In this document: piece by piece, positions 10,186 to 19,161 of the stretch
Layout: every line of letters begins with the position of its first letter
How positions within the stretch are numbered: the first letter of the stretch is position 1
DNA from: DATJGR01 sp963780795
Lineage (GTDB): Bacteria; Pseudomonadota; Gammaproteobacteria; Pseudomonadales; Azotimanducaceae
NCBI GenBank assembly: GCA_963780795.1
Contig: CAWADH010000008.1
Coordinates: forward strand, 992,001-1,056,000
DNA: 64,000 nucleotides
Direction of reading: 5' to 3'
Notes under the pieces: model-generated
What the model was told of the DNA's origin: nothing
Databases searched by the model: none
Seen by the model: only the letters and a program-made list of their open reading frames with translations
Made by a program: the position numbers and the translations under genes

Positions 10186-11249
10186 TAGTCGAAGCTCCTC
10201 ATGGCCAGACCACAGGCAATCATCATCGCGGGGGCGTCATTGGCGAGCGCGTTGGCATCCACTTTCGACGCGATCGACATGTCGACGAACGGATTGGCGA
10301 TGACGGTCGGCGTACCGAGTTTGTTCTCGATCATCTCCGCCAGACCTTCGATCGAGGCCGTACCGCCGGCGAGCACGATGTAGTCGACGTCGTCGTACTG
10401 GCTCGAAGAGAAGAAGAACTGCAGCGAACGCGTGACCTGCTGCAGCACCGCTTCCTTGAACGGTTGCAGCACTTCCGCCTCGTAGTCGTCCGGCAAGCCA
10501 CCTTGTTTCTTCGCAAGACCGGCCTCTTCGAACGAGAGGCTGTAGCGACGCTGAATCTCTTCCGTCAGCTGCTTGCCGCCGAAGAGCTGCTCGCGGGTGT
10601 AGATCGAACGGTCGTCGGCGAGTACCGACAGCGTCGTCATGGTGGCGCCGATGTCGATGATCGCAACGACCAGGTCGTCGGCGTTCTCACCGAGCTGCGA
10701 CTTGATCAGCTCGAAGGCCCGCTTCATCGCGTGCGCTTCGATGTCGACCACGCGCGCCTTCAGCCCGCCGAGATCGAGCGCCGCTTCGCGCAGTTCGACG
10801 TTCTCCTTGCGACAAGCCGCAAGCAGCACTTCGACCTGTTCGGGATTGCGTTCGGAGAGCCCCTGCACTTCGAAGTCGATCGCGACTTCGTCGAGCGGGT
10901 AGGGAATGTACTGGTCGGCCTCGACGGTGATCTGGTTCTCGAGCTCGTCATCCGACAGCGACGAATCCATCTCGATGGTCTTCGTGATGACCGCAGAACC
11001 TGCAACTGCGACCGCCGACAGTTTGGAGCTACCCTTCGAACGACTCACCAGCCGCTTGATTGCTTCTCCAACACCTTCGACGTCACTGATATTCTTCTCC
11101 ACCACCGCGTTGGGCGGCAGCGGCTCGACTCCGTAAGCTTCGACACGATAGCGGCCGCCCGCCTTCGATAGTTCCAGAAGCTTTACGGAGGTGGAGCTGA
11201 TGTCGAGCCCCAGGAGTGTTTCCGACTTCTTCTTGAAAAGGCCAAACAC
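10185..11249 (-). CDS. pilM: Type IV pilus cytoplasmic actin-like protein PilM
   Basis: 354 residues with an actin/FtsA-like ATPase fold: the phosphate-1 motif LLGLDISSTSVKLLEL at the start and IDIGATMTTLSVL in the middle. It binds the N-terminus of PilN and connects the cytoplasmic motors to the periplasmic alignment complex. The start is GTG at 11249 with AAGGA upstream. It is the first gene of the pilMNOPQ operon and is divergent from the PBP1A gene, the standard arrangement in Pseudomonas-type genomes. Confidence 0.96.
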   Translation of the reverse strand: MFGLFKKKSETLLGLDISSTSVKLLELSKAGGRYRVEAYGVEPLPPNAVVEKNISDVEGVGEAIKRLVSRSKGSSKLSAVAVAGSAVITKTIEMDSSLSDDELENQITVEADQYIPYPLDEVAIDFEVQGLSERNPEQVEVLLAACRKENVELREAALDLGGLKARVVDIEAHAMKRAFELIKSQLGENADDLVVAIIDIGATMTTLSVLADDRSIYTREQLFGGKQLTEEIQRRYSLSFEEAGLAKKQGGLPDDYEAEVLQPFKEAVLQQVTRSLQFFFSSSQYDDVDYIVLAGGTASIEGLAEMIENKLGTPTVIANPFVDMSIASKVDANALANDAPAMMIACGLAMRSFD

Positions 11250-11302
11250 GGTAGTTTTTCCTTACAGGCGCGGGCACTTACGTCCGTTTCGTGCGATTCA
11301 GA

Positions 11303-11331
11303 ATTAAATACCAGTCTGAACGTCAGAGCAA
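11303..11331 (-). promoter_or_regulatory. Candidate sigma-70 promoter for pilMNOPQ
   Basis: On the minus strand TTGCTC (11331-11326) is followed by a 17-nt spacer and TTTAAT (11308-11303). The -10 matches 5 of 6 consensus bases and the -35 matches 3 of 6. The region is clearly more AT-rich than its surroundings and lies about 55 bp ahead of the pilM start. Confidence 0.4.
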
Positions 11332-11415
11332 TCGGGTACCCTTAGAAAAATGCCGTACGGATCACAACTTAGGGTCCGACATTGCAGGTAACACCTTAAC
11401 AATATCAGAGAAACC

Positions 11416-13848
11416 ATGAGTTCGCGGTCGCGTACTAGATTCGTAAGCATTATGTGGTTGGTCTGGACGGCTGTATGTGGTGCAGTGCTCAGTCTCGCGG
11501 GGGTTTTTCTCTATCTAAACCCACAAATTCCAACAGCTGAGACATACCGCCATGTTCGGATAGAAACGCCGCTCAGAATCTTCGCCGAAGGCGGTCAGTT
11601 GATGGCCGAATTCGGTGAACGACGAGTCATTCCGTTGACGCTCGCCGATGTGCCGCCGTTGTTCATCCACGCCCTGCTCGACACTGAAGACAAGCGCTTC
11701 TACTCGCACGGCGGCGTCGATTTCATTTCGCTTTTGAACGACTCGATCGAGTTGTTGGTGAATCGGGAGATCAAGTCCGGCGCCAGCACGATCACCATGC
11801 AGCTGGCCAAGAACATCTCCTTCAGTCCCGAACAGACGTTCATCCGCAAGTTCAAGGAAATGCTGCTGGCACTGAAGATCGAGCGGGAGCTGACCAAAGA
11901 CCAGATCCTGGAGCTCTACTTCAACGTGGTGCCGTTCGGAAAGCGGGCCTACGGCGCCCAGGCCGCGGCGTTTACCTACTATGGACGTCCGCTCAATCAA
12001 CTCGACGTCGCACAGCTTGCGATGCTGGCCGGCATCCCGCAGGCGCCGACCGCCGGCAACCCGATCAACGGCCTGGAACGGGCCATGAAACGCCGCAATC
12101 TGGTGCTGTCGCGCATGCTCGAACAGGGTTCGATCACCCAGGAGCAGTACGACGTGGCCGTGAATTCGCCGAATACCGCCACGGTGCACGAGCGCGACCT
12201 CGACATTGCAGCCCCGTACGCGTCCGAGTGGGTTCGTCAGCAACTATTGGCGCGCTACGGCGCGGAGGTGTACTCGAGCGGGTACGAGGCGATGACCACA
12301 ATCGATGCACATCTACAGGACGTCGCGACGAAGGCGGTCCGCGACGGTGTGTTCCGTTACGACAGACGTCACGGCTTCCGCGGTCCGGTCGCCCACACCG
12401 ACGTGCCGGCCGACCCGGGCGCAAAGCGAATAGCGGTTCAGAACGCGCTCGTCCCGTATCCGCCTCACGTCGGTCTCGAGGCGGGCGTGGTGGTTGCGGT
12501 GGACGGGGCGAGCTTTTCTGCAATGCGCGCCAACGGCGAAACGGTCTCGATCGGCCTCGACGGCTACAAGTGGGCGGCCCATCTGATCGACGCCAACAGC
12601 CGCGCTGCGCCGCCGACCAAGGCGGCCGACGTCGTCGCCACAGGTGACGTCGTCTGGCTCAAGCAGTTCAAGGAGGGCTGGACGCTGTCGCAGATGCCCG
12701 ACATCCAGGCGACGCTGATCGCGATGAACCCCGCCAACGGCGCGGTCAAGGCGATCGTCGGCGGCTTCGACTTCTCCGCGAACCAGTTCAACCACGCGCT
12801 GCAGGCGTCGCGTCAGCCCGGTTCGGGATTCAAGCCGTTCGTCTATTCGGCGGCGCTCGATAGCGGCGTGACGCCTGCGACGATCTTCATGGACGCGCCA
12901 CTGGTCTTCGAGGACGAGAATCTGGAAACGACATATCGGCCGAAGAACGACGGTTCGCGCTTCAACGGCCCCACACGCCTGCGCGAAGCGCTCTATCGGT
13001 CGATCAACCTGGTGTCGATCCGGGTGCTGATGGCCGTGGGAGCCGGTCCGGTTCTCGACTACGTCAAACGATTCGGTTTCGACACCACCGATTTTCCGCG
13101 CAACACGCAGCTCGCGATCGGCGGCGGCACCATGGGCGTCACGCCGATTCAAATGGTTCGGGCTTACGCGACGTTCGCGAACGGCGGCTATCTGGTCGAC
13201 CCCAACATTCTGAAAGAGGTGCGCAACCTCGCAGGCGAAACGATCTACAAAGCCCGTTATCCCGAGGTCTGCGCCGAATGCCCTCAGCCGGCAACGCCGC
13301 CCGCCGAGGATCAACCAACGCAGGATGTCGCCGCCAACTCGAGCGGCCCTATCCCCGCTCCTCGCGTGCTCGACGAAGGCAACGCTTTCATCATGAACTC
13401 GATGCTGCAGGACGTGATCCGGCGCGGCACCGCGATCCGGGCGAAGAGCCTCAACCGCAACGATCTGGCCGGCAAAACGGGTACGACCAACGAAGCCGAC
13501 ACCTGGTTCAACGGATATCAGAAGAACCTCGTGGCGTCCGTGTGGGTCGGATTCAGCGACCATCGCCCGGTCGGCGACAATGAGTACGGCTCGAACTCGC
13601 CGTTACCGATCTGGATGGATTTCATGAAGGTGGCGCTCGAAGGCGTGCCGGAAGAAACGCGCCAGCAGCCGTCCGACGTCGTGACCCTGAAGATCGATCC
13701 GAGAACCGGCGAGCCGGCGTCGCCCGATCAGCAGAACGCGCTGTTCGAATACTTCCTGGCCGATCACACACCGACCGCGCGCGCTTCGAGCCAGACGACG
13801 ACCGACATCGATTCGAAGCAGCCGGTGCGACCGATCGACCTCTTCTGA
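11416..13848 (+). CDS. mrcA: Penicillin-binding protein 1A (bifunctional peptidoglycan synthase)
   Basis: 810 residues, class A PBP. It has an N-terminal membrane anchor (residues ~12-35), then the glycosyltransferase family 51 domain with its catalytic segment EDKRFYSHGGVDF and STITMQLAKN, an OB-like insert typical of PBP1A, and the transpeptidase domain with the SxxK motif (QPGSGFKPFVY, Ser near residue 470), SIN (SINLVSIR) and KTGT (LAGKTGTTNEADTW). It polymerises and cross-links peptidoglycan in the periplasm. It is divergent from pilM, as in Pseudomonas (ponA). Confidence 0.97.
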   Translation: MSSRSRTRFVSIMWLVWTAVCGAVLSLAGVFLYLNPQIPTAETYRHVRIETPLRIFAEGGQLMAEFGERRVIPLTLADVPPLFIHALLDTEDKRFYSHGGVDFISLLNDSIELLVNREIKSGASTITMQLAKNISFSPEQTFIRKFKEMLLALKIERELTKDQILELYFNVVPFGKRAYGAQAAAFTYYGRPLNQLDVAQLAMLAGIPQAPTAGNPINGLERAMKRRNLVLSRMLEQGSITQEQYDVAVNSPNTATVHERDLDIAAPYASEWVRQQLLARYGAEVYSSGYEAMTTIDAHLQDVATKAVRDGVFRYDRRHGFRGPVAHTDVPADPGAKRIAVQNALVPYPPHVGLEAGVVVAVDGASFSAMRANGETVSIGLDGYKWAAHLIDANSRAAPPTKAADVVATGDVVWLKQFKEGWTLSQMPDIQATLIAMNPANGAVKAIVGGFDFSANQFNHALQASRQPGSGFKPFVYSAALDSGVTPATIFMDAPLVFEDENLETTYRPKNDGSRFNGPTRLREALYRSINLVSIRVLMAVGAGPVLDYVKRFGFDTTDFPRNTQLAIGGGTMGVTPIQMVRAYATFANGGYLVDPNILKEVRNLAGETIYKARYPEVCAECPQPATPPAEDQPTQDVAANSSGPIPAPRVLDEGNAFIMNSMLQDVIRRGTAIRAKSLNRNDLAGKTGTTNEADTWFNGYQKNLVASVWVGFSDHRPVGDNEYGSNSPLPIWMDFMKVALEGVPEETRQQPSDVVTLKIDPRTGEPASPDQQNALFEYFLADHTPTARASSQTTTDIDSKQPVRPIDLF

Positions 13849-13867
13849 ACGCCAGCAGCGACCTCGA

Positions 13868-15283
13868 CTACTGAACGATCTTGATCGGATTACCGGCGCG
13901 CGGTTCGCCGAGCGGATGATCGCCGTTCAGCAACCGAAGCGTCTCTTCCGGATGGTTCTTGATCGAAGACTTGGCAGCCAGAGACGCATACGTGTCGCCC
14001 GGCTTCGCTTCGATCACTTTGATGCGCTGGTTGTTCGCAACCTTCAGATCCGAAGGTTGCATCGGCCTGAACGACTGCACAGTGGCGCGAAAGTCCGCTT
14101 CGAATTGCGCGGCGTCGCCGCCCTCGCCGGCCTCCCCTTTGAACAGATAGACGCCGCCATCCTTGAAGATGACGGCGATCATGCTCGCCTTCAGATTGCC
14201 CTTCGCCAGATCGACCTTGGCGATGTATCCACTGTAATCACCGACCTTCACGTCTTCTCCGGACACGATGTCGTCGCGCTTGAGCGTGTCGATCACGTAG
14301 TCCTTCGGCGTCTGCTTCGCTTTCGGCGCTTCCTGACGCTGGAACGTAATGTTCCCCGCCATGTTGCCCGACGGAGAAATGCCGGTGACCTTCGACGACG
14401 AACTGGTTACGTCCCAATCCTTCGGGAAGGTGACCACCACGCGTAAGCCCTCGTGATAAAAGGTTTCGTCCTTCACGACTCCGGCGCCCGCGAGGTTGCC
14501 GTACACGAGACCGTCGATGGTCTGCCAGAAATCGCCGACCGGTTCGACGACTTCGGCGGGGAGATACTTCGCGTTCTCCTCTACCGCGTCGTGCAGCCGT
14601 TTGTCGTTCTGCGGGTGCGATGCGAACACGCCGTGATAGCTTTTCTGCTCGCCGCCGACCTGTGTGGCGAACAGTTCCTGGTCCTTCAGCACCTGAATCA
14701 CTTCGATCATCGCGAACGGGTTGTACCCAGCCTTCGCGATGATCTCGCCGCCGATCTGGTCGGCCTGCAGCTCCATGTCGCGGCCGTAACCGGAAACGAC
14801 CGTGTCGGTGGCCTGACTCGTGACGTCTCTCACCTGACCCACGCCGGTGATGACCGCTGCGACGAATCCCGCGACGTTTCCGACGGCGCCCAGCGCATTC
14901 TTTTTCGCGGAATGGTGTGCCACGACGTGGCCGATCTCGTGGCCGATCACCGCGGCCAGCTGATCTTCGCTCTCGAGGTACGCGAGCAGACCGCGATACA
15001 CGAAGATGTACCCGTCGGGCATCGCGAACGCATTCACGTCGGAGAGATTCAGAACGGTGAAGTGAAATTCGCGGTTCGGCTCGGAGCTGTTCGCAACTAA
15101 GCGCTGCCCAACCTTGGTCACGTACTCCTGCCAGCGTGGGTCGTCGTAAACCTGACCCTGCTTAGCGAACTCCTCGAGGGTTTTCTTGCCGGACTCGGCA
15201 TACGCAAACGTCTGCCATACCATCAGCAGAGCGGCGACGACGAGCTTTGCAATGTCGGTTCGCACGAAACGCCTCGAACTCAC
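13868..15283 (-). CDS. M48-family periplasmic zinc metalloprotease with LysM-like C-terminus
   Basis: 471 residues. A signal peptide (LVVAALLMVWQTFAYA) is followed by an M48 peptidase domain with the zinc motif VIGHEIGHVVAHHS and the third-ligand region MELQADQIGGEI. A beta-rich middle part follows, and a C-terminal LysM-like stretch (KVIEAKPGDTYASLAAKS) that suggests cell-wall binding. The family includes BepA and LoiP, which monitor outer-membrane protein assembly; the exact role here is inference. The written start is GTG 15283. A GTG at 15265 with GAGG six bases upstream is a good alternative. It converges with the PBP1A gene 19 bp away. Confidence 0.85.
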   Translation of the reverse strand: MSSRRFVRTDIAKLVVAALLMVWQTFAYAESGKKTLEEFAKQGQVYDDPRWQEYVTKVGQRLVANSSEPNREFHFTVLNLSDVNAFAMPDGYIFVYRGLLAYLESEDQLAAVIGHEIGHVVAHHSAKKNALGAVGNVAGFVAAVITGVGQVRDVTSQATDTVVSGYGRDMELQADQIGGEIIAKAGYNPFAMIEVIQVLKDQELFATQVGGEQKSYHGVFASHPQNDKRLHDAVEENAKYLPAEVVEPVGDFWQTIDGLVYGNLAGAGVVKDETFYHEGLRVVVTFPKDWDVTSSSSKVTGISPSGNMAGNITFQRQEAPKAKQTPKDYVIDTLKRDDIVSGEDVKVGDYSGYIAKVDLAKGNLKASMIAVIFKDGGVYLFKGEAGEGGDAAQFEADFRATVQSFRPMQPSDLKVANNQRIKVIEAKPGDTYASLAAKSSIKNHPEETLRLLNGDHPLGEPRAGNPIKIVQ

Positions 15284-15390
15284 CCGGATGCGCTACGACA
15301 CCGCACGCGCGATGTCGTTGCAACCTCTTAGAGTGTCTCGACGATCAAGAGTTGCGCTCGCCCCGGATGCAGCCGAAGCGGAGCCCGAGG

Positions 15391-15603
15391 TCAGCTGACG
15401 CCGCGTTGCCCGAAACGCTTGCGGAACCGTTCGACGCGACCGCCGGCATCGACGATCTTCTGACGACCGGTATAGAACGGATGGCACTTCAAACACACGT
15501 CCAGGTGCATGTCGGCGCCCAGGGTCGAGCGCGTCTCGATGACGTTGCCGCAGCTGCAGGTGGCCTTCATCGCGGTGTACGCGGGATGAATGTCTGGCTT
15601 CAT
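15391..15603 (-). CDS. rpmE: 50S ribosomal protein L31
   Basis: 70 residues starting MKPDIHPAYTAMKATCSCGN. It is the zinc-containing form: Cys16, Cys18, Cys37 and Cys40 are all present, the C+ paralogue rather than the zinc-free YkgM type. The start is fixed by homology at ATG 15603. It is divergent from priA with a plausible promoter between, and the M48 protease gene lies 107 bp downstream on the same strand. Confidence 0.97.
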   Translation of the reverse strand: MKPDIHPAYTAMKATCSCGNVIETRSTLGADMHLDVCLKCHPFYTGRQKIVDAGGRVERFRKRFGQRGVS

Positions 15604-15634
15604 GATGCTCAGGCCCGGAATTCGAAGGGCGCGC

Positions 15635-15662
15635 AGTGTACCAGAGCGAGCCTCAGTGGCAA
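15635..15662 (-). promoter_or_regulatory. Candidate sigma-70 promoter for rpmE
   Basis: Minus-strand TTGCCA (15662-15657, 5 of 6 to consensus), a 16-nt spacer and TACACT (15640-15635, 4 of 6). The -10 ends 31 bp before the rpmE start codon. Confidence 0.5.
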
Positions 15663-15746
15663 GCCCACCTCCTGCGCGCCGCTCGAACACCGGCGTCGAG
15701 CGATCTCTGCTTCGGCCGCGCGCACCGGGCCTGTACCATCGCTGCG

Positions 15747-17915
15747 ATGAGCGTGATCGTCCGCGTCGCAGTCCCGAGGCCGCTCTGGACGCCCTTCGAC
15801 TACCTGCTGCCGCCGGATATGTCACCGCCGCTGCCCGGCGCGCGCGTGCGCGTGCCATTCGGTTCCACCGAACTCGTGGGGCTCGCGGTCGAGACCGCGT
15901 GTACAGACAGTGTCACTACCGATCTCAAGTCCGTGCTCGAAGTCATCGATCGGCAGCCCGTGCTGCAAGCCGACATCTTCGAGTTGATCCGCTGGGGCGC
16001 CGCGTACTATCGCCACCCGCTCGGCGATGCGCTGTTCTCCGCAGTACCCGTGGCGCTGCGCGACGGTCGCGCGCTCCAGCCCCTGCGCGAACGCTTCTGG
16101 CAACTGGGCGAGATCGACGCCGGAGTGGCCGACTCGTTGAAGCGCGCCCCCCGGCAACTGGCCGCGATAGAGCAACTGCGTATCGCCGGAGGACTCGCCA
16201 GCCACGATGAGTTCGTCGCGGCCGGCGTAGACGCGCGTGTTCTGTCCGGGCTCGTCAAGAAAGGCATCGTCACGGCGGCATCGGCGCCCGCCAACCACGC
16301 CGTCGAGGTCACCCGGCTCGCGTTCGAGTTGACTGAAGAGCAGCGTGCGGCCATCGACCTCGCACGCGCGGCGCTGGGGCGCTTCGCATGCATGTTGCTC
16401 GACGGCATAACCGGCAGCGGCAAGACCGAAATCTACTTGCAGGTGATCGAGTCGGTTCTGGCGAAGGGCGAACAGGCGCTCGTGCTCATCCCCGAGATCG
16501 CGCTCACGCCGCAAACGCTCGAACGCTTCACTCAGCGGTTCGGTCGGGCCGCGGTGTATCACTCCGGCCTCACCGAACGCGAGCGCGCGCAAACGTGGAT
16601 GCAGTGTCGCGACGGACGCGCGCGCGTTCTGATCGGTACACGCAGCGCGATCTTCGTGCCGTTCGCGGCGCTCGGCCTGATCGTCGTGGACGAAGAACAC
16701 GACGGCTCGTTCAAACAACAGGACGGTTTCCGGTATTCGGCGCGCGACCTCGCGACCAAACGCGCCCAACTGCTGAGCATTCCGTTGATCATGGGCACCG
16801 CAACGCCCGCGCTCGAAACGCTGCACAACGCGCAACGCGGCCGCTTCCGGCACGTGCGATTGACGGCGCGACCCGGAGCGGCGCGACCGACGACCATCAA
16901 ACTGGTCGACATCCGCGGCCTGAAACTCGACGACGGTTTGAGCGATCCATTGCGCGATGCGATCGCCGCGCATCTGGGGCAAGGCAACCAGGCGCTGCTG
17001 TTCATCAATCGCCGCGGCTATTCGCCGTCGTATCTGTGCACGCGCTGCGGATGGTGCGCCGGATGCCCGCGCTGCGAGAGCCGGCTGACGCTGCATCAGT
17101 CGCCGGCGGGATTGCGCTGTCACCACTGCGGATTCGCGTCGCCCCTGCTGCCGCGCTGTCCGGATTGCGGCCAGCCGGCGCTGCGCGGCATCGGCGTCGG
17201 TACGCAACGCAGCGAGCAGGGCGTTGCACGTGCGTTTCCGAACGTTCCGGTGCTGCGCATCGATCGCGATACGACGCGTAGCGCGCGCACCATGGCCTCG
17301 CACCTCGAAATGATCGGGCGCGGCGAACCGGCGGTGCTGGTCGGCACGCAGATGCTCGCAAAAGGACACCATTTCCCGCGCGTCACGCTCGTCGGCGTGC
17401 TGAACGCCGACGCCGGATTCACGAGTCCGGACTTCCGCGCGCCCGAACACACGGCGCAGCTGATCGTTCAAGTGGCGGGGCGCGCAGGGCGCGCCGAACG
17501 TCCGGGTGAAGTCTGGATTCAGACATTCAATCCAGGTAATCCGTTACTGCAGGCGCTCGTCGAACGCGGTTACGAAGGTTTCGCGACGACCGAACTCGAG
17601 CAGCGCGCAGCAGCCGGGCTTCCGCCGTTTCGTGCGATGGCGTTGTTGAAGGCCGACGGCGTCGATGTGGAACGAACGCTCGCGTGTCTGCGCGCGCTCG
17701 TCGATGGCCTGTCGCGCTCGGCGATCGAAATTCTGGGTCCGGCGCAGGCGCCGCTGGCGAGGCGCGCGCGTCGTTACCGTTGCCAGACCGCACTGCTCGC
17801 GCGCGACCGCAGCACGCTCGGGGCCGCGCTCGACCAACTGGTGGCATCGCACGGACAGAGCCGTTACCCCGGCGTGCGCTGGTCCATCGACGTCGATCCG
17901 TACGATATGTTTTGA
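15747..17915 (+). CDS. priA: Primosomal replication restart helicase PriA
   Basis: 722 residues. It is the superfamily 2 helicase that reloads the replisome at collapsed forks. Visible are the N-terminal 3'-DNA-binding domain (VIVRVAVPRPLWTPFDYLLP), Walker A GITGSGKTEIYLQV, the DEEH box (IVVDEEHDGSFKQQ), and the zinc-binding cysteine clusters CTRCGWCAGCPRC and CHHCG...CPDCG. The ATG at 15747 is chosen because it begins the conserved domain; upstream in-frame codons overlap the rpmE promoter. The stop codon is copied in a 17-bp tandem duplication (see repeat). Confidence 0.97.
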   Translation: MSVIVRVAVPRPLWTPFDYLLPPDMSPPLPGARVRVPFGSTELVGLAVETACTDSVTTDLKSVLEVIDRQPVLQADIFELIRWGAAYYRHPLGDALFSAVPVALRDGRALQPLRERFWQLGEIDAGVADSLKRAPRQLAAIEQLRIAGGLASHDEFVAAGVDARVLSGLVKKGIVTAASAPANHAVEVTRLAFELTEEQRAAIDLARAALGRFACMLLDGITGSGKTEIYLQVIESVLAKGEQALVLIPEIALTPQTLERFTQRFGRAAVYHSGLTERERAQTWMQCRDGRARVLIGTRSAIFVPFAALGLIVVDEEHDGSFKQQDGFRYSARDLATKRAQLLSIPLIMGTATPALETLHNAQRGRFRHVRLTARPGAARPTTIKLVDIRGLKLDDGLSDPLRDAIAAHLGQGNQALLFINRRGYSPSYLCTRCGWCAGCPRCESRLTLHQSPAGLRCHHCGFASPLLPRCPDCGQPALRGIGVGTQRSEQGVARAFPNVPVLRIDRDTTRSARTMASHLEMIGRGEPAVLVGTQMLAKGHHFPRVTLVGVLNADAGFTSPDFRAPEHTAQLIVQVAGRAGRAERPGEVWIQTFNPGNPLLQALVERGYEGFATTELEQRAAAGLPPFRAMALLKADGVDVERTLACLRALVDGLSRSAIEILGPAQAPLARRARRYRCQTALLARDRSTLGAALDQLVASHGQSRYPGVRWSIDVDPYDMF

Positions 17916-17935
17916 GCGACGATATGTTTTGAGCG
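17902..17935 (+). repeat. 17-bp perfect tandem duplication across the priA stop codon
   Basis: The unit ACGATATGTTTTGAGCG occurs at 17902-17918 and again, directly adjacent, at 17919-17935. The first copy contains the last codons and stop of priA. The second copy is non-coding and supplies the likely -35 element of the next gene. Confidence 0.95.
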
Positions 17936-17956
17936 GGCTGCGCGCGTGGCTATGAT
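17929..17956 (+). promoter_or_regulatory. Candidate sigma-70 promoter for the FtsN-like/hslVU genes
   Basis: TTGAGC (17929-17934, 4 of 6), 16-nt spacer, TATGAT (17951-17956, 5 of 6), 27 bp before the ATG at 17984. The -35 falls in the second copy of the tandem duplication. Confidence 0.45.
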
Positions 17957-17983
17957 GCGCGCTGTTTCAACGGCGGATCGAAG

Positions 17984-18556
17984 ATGGCGCAGGATTTCGC
18001 GAACGCACAGCGGCACAAACGCGCATTGCGTAGCGACTCGCGCGGCCGTCCACGTCAGCGTCAATCGGCATTTCACTGGGGCAGCTTCGGCGCGGGCATC
18101 GCGCTCGGCATTGCGTTCACGCTGGCCGGCGCGCTGTTACCGGAGTGGTGGGGCAGCAGTCGGCCGGCAGCGATCGCACAAGCGCCCGTCGCCAGCGACT
18201 CGACGCCCGTGACCCGATTCGAATTCTTCGAACGTCTGCCGAACGAGAAGATCTCGTCGCGCCCCGATCCGACCGAGACGGCCACCGCACCGCCCGCGGT
18301 CGACGGCGCGCACGAGTTCCTGTTGCAGGCCGGATCGTTCACGAACAAAGAAGACGCAGAACGTTTGCGCGCCACGCTCGCGCAATCGGGCTGGAATACG
18401 GAGACCGCGACGGTCACGTTGTCGAGCGGTGCCACTCGCCATCGCGTGATCGTCGGACCGTTCTCGTCGTCGCAGGAAACGCAACGCGCGATCAGCCAAC
18501 TCCGCAAGCAGGACGTCGACGCGCTCGTACTCGCGCGTAAACCGACCGCCGGTTGA
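17984..18556 (+). CDS. FtsN-like SPOR-domain membrane protein
   Basis: 190 residues: a basic cytoplasmic N-terminus (AQRHKRALRSDSRGRPRQRQ), one transmembrane helix (GSFGAGIALGIAFTLAGALL), a periplasmic linker and a C-terminal SPOR domain (EFLLQAGSFTNKEDAERL to QDVDALVLARK). This topology is that of FtsN, which triggers septal peptidoglycan synthesis, and its place between priA and hslV is the same as ftsN in enterobacteria. It is shorter than E. coli FtsN (~319 aa), so equivalence is probable but not proven. Confidence 0.8.
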   Translation: MAQDFANAQRHKRALRSDSRGRPRQRQSAFHWGSFGAGIALGIAFTLAGALLPEWWGSSRPAAIAQAPVASDSTPVTRFEFFERLPNEKISSRPDPTETATAPPAVDGAHEFLLQAGSFTNKEDAERLRATLAQSGWNTETATVTLSSGATRHRVIVGPFSSSQETQRAISQLRKQDVDALVLARKPTAG

Positions 18557-18615
18557 ATTCGACCGTTACGGTCCTCACTATGCCCAATCGGCCTGCAGCA
18601 ACGCCGGAGACTCCG

Positions 18616-19161
18616 TTGGAACAGTATCGAGGCACGACCATCCTCAGCGTCAGACGCGGCAACATGGTCGTGGTCGGCGGCGACGGGCAGGTCTCGGTCG
18701 GCCAGACCATCATGAAGGGCAACGCGCGCAAGGTGCGTCGGCTATATAAGGACAGCGTGCTGGCCGGATTCGCCGGCGGCACCGCTGATGCCTTCACGCT
18801 GTTCGAGCGGTTCGAAAAGCAACTCGACCAGTATTCCGGCAATCTCACGCGCGCCGCCGTCGAACTCGCAAAAGACTGGCGCACCGATCGCGCGTTGCGG
18901 CGTCTCGAAGCGCTGCTGGTAGTGGCCGACGCTCACACCACGCTGATGATCACCGGCAACGGCGACGTGATCGAACCGGAAAACAACGTGATCGCCATCG
19001 GCTCCGGCGGACCTTATGCGCAGTCGGCTGCGCGCGCCCTGCTGGACAACACCGATCTCGATGCCCGAAGCATCGTCGAGAAAGCACTGACGATCGCCGC
19101 GGACATCTGCATCTACACGAATCACAACCGCACCATCGAGTCGCTGGAGGTCGCGTCATGA
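18616..19161 (+). CDS. hslV: ATP-dependent protease peptidase subunit HslV
   Basis: 181 residues. It forms the double-hexamer proteolytic core that works with HslU. The short propeptide MEQYRG precedes the catalytic N-terminal threonine of TTILSVRRG; GGDGQVSVGQTIMKG and the GSGGPYAQSAARAL region are conserved. I choose TTG at 18616 because GGAGA lies five bases upstream and the resulting N-terminus matches the family. ATG 18580 (36 bp upstream) or TTG 18553 are alternatives. It ends in an ATGA overlap with hslU. Confidence 0.94.
   Translation: MEQYRGTTILSVRRGNMVVVGGDGQVSVGQTIMKGNARKVRRLYKDSVLAGFAGGTADAFTLFERFEKQLDQYSGNLTRAAVELAKDWRTDRALRRLEALLVVADAHTTLMITGNGDVIEPENNVIAIGSGGPYAQSAARALLDNTDLDARSIVEKALTIAADICIYTNHNRTIESLEVAS

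Noticed and set aside
15822..17471. Open frame of 549 codons opposite priA
   Set aside because: Antisense shadow of a well-defined gene.
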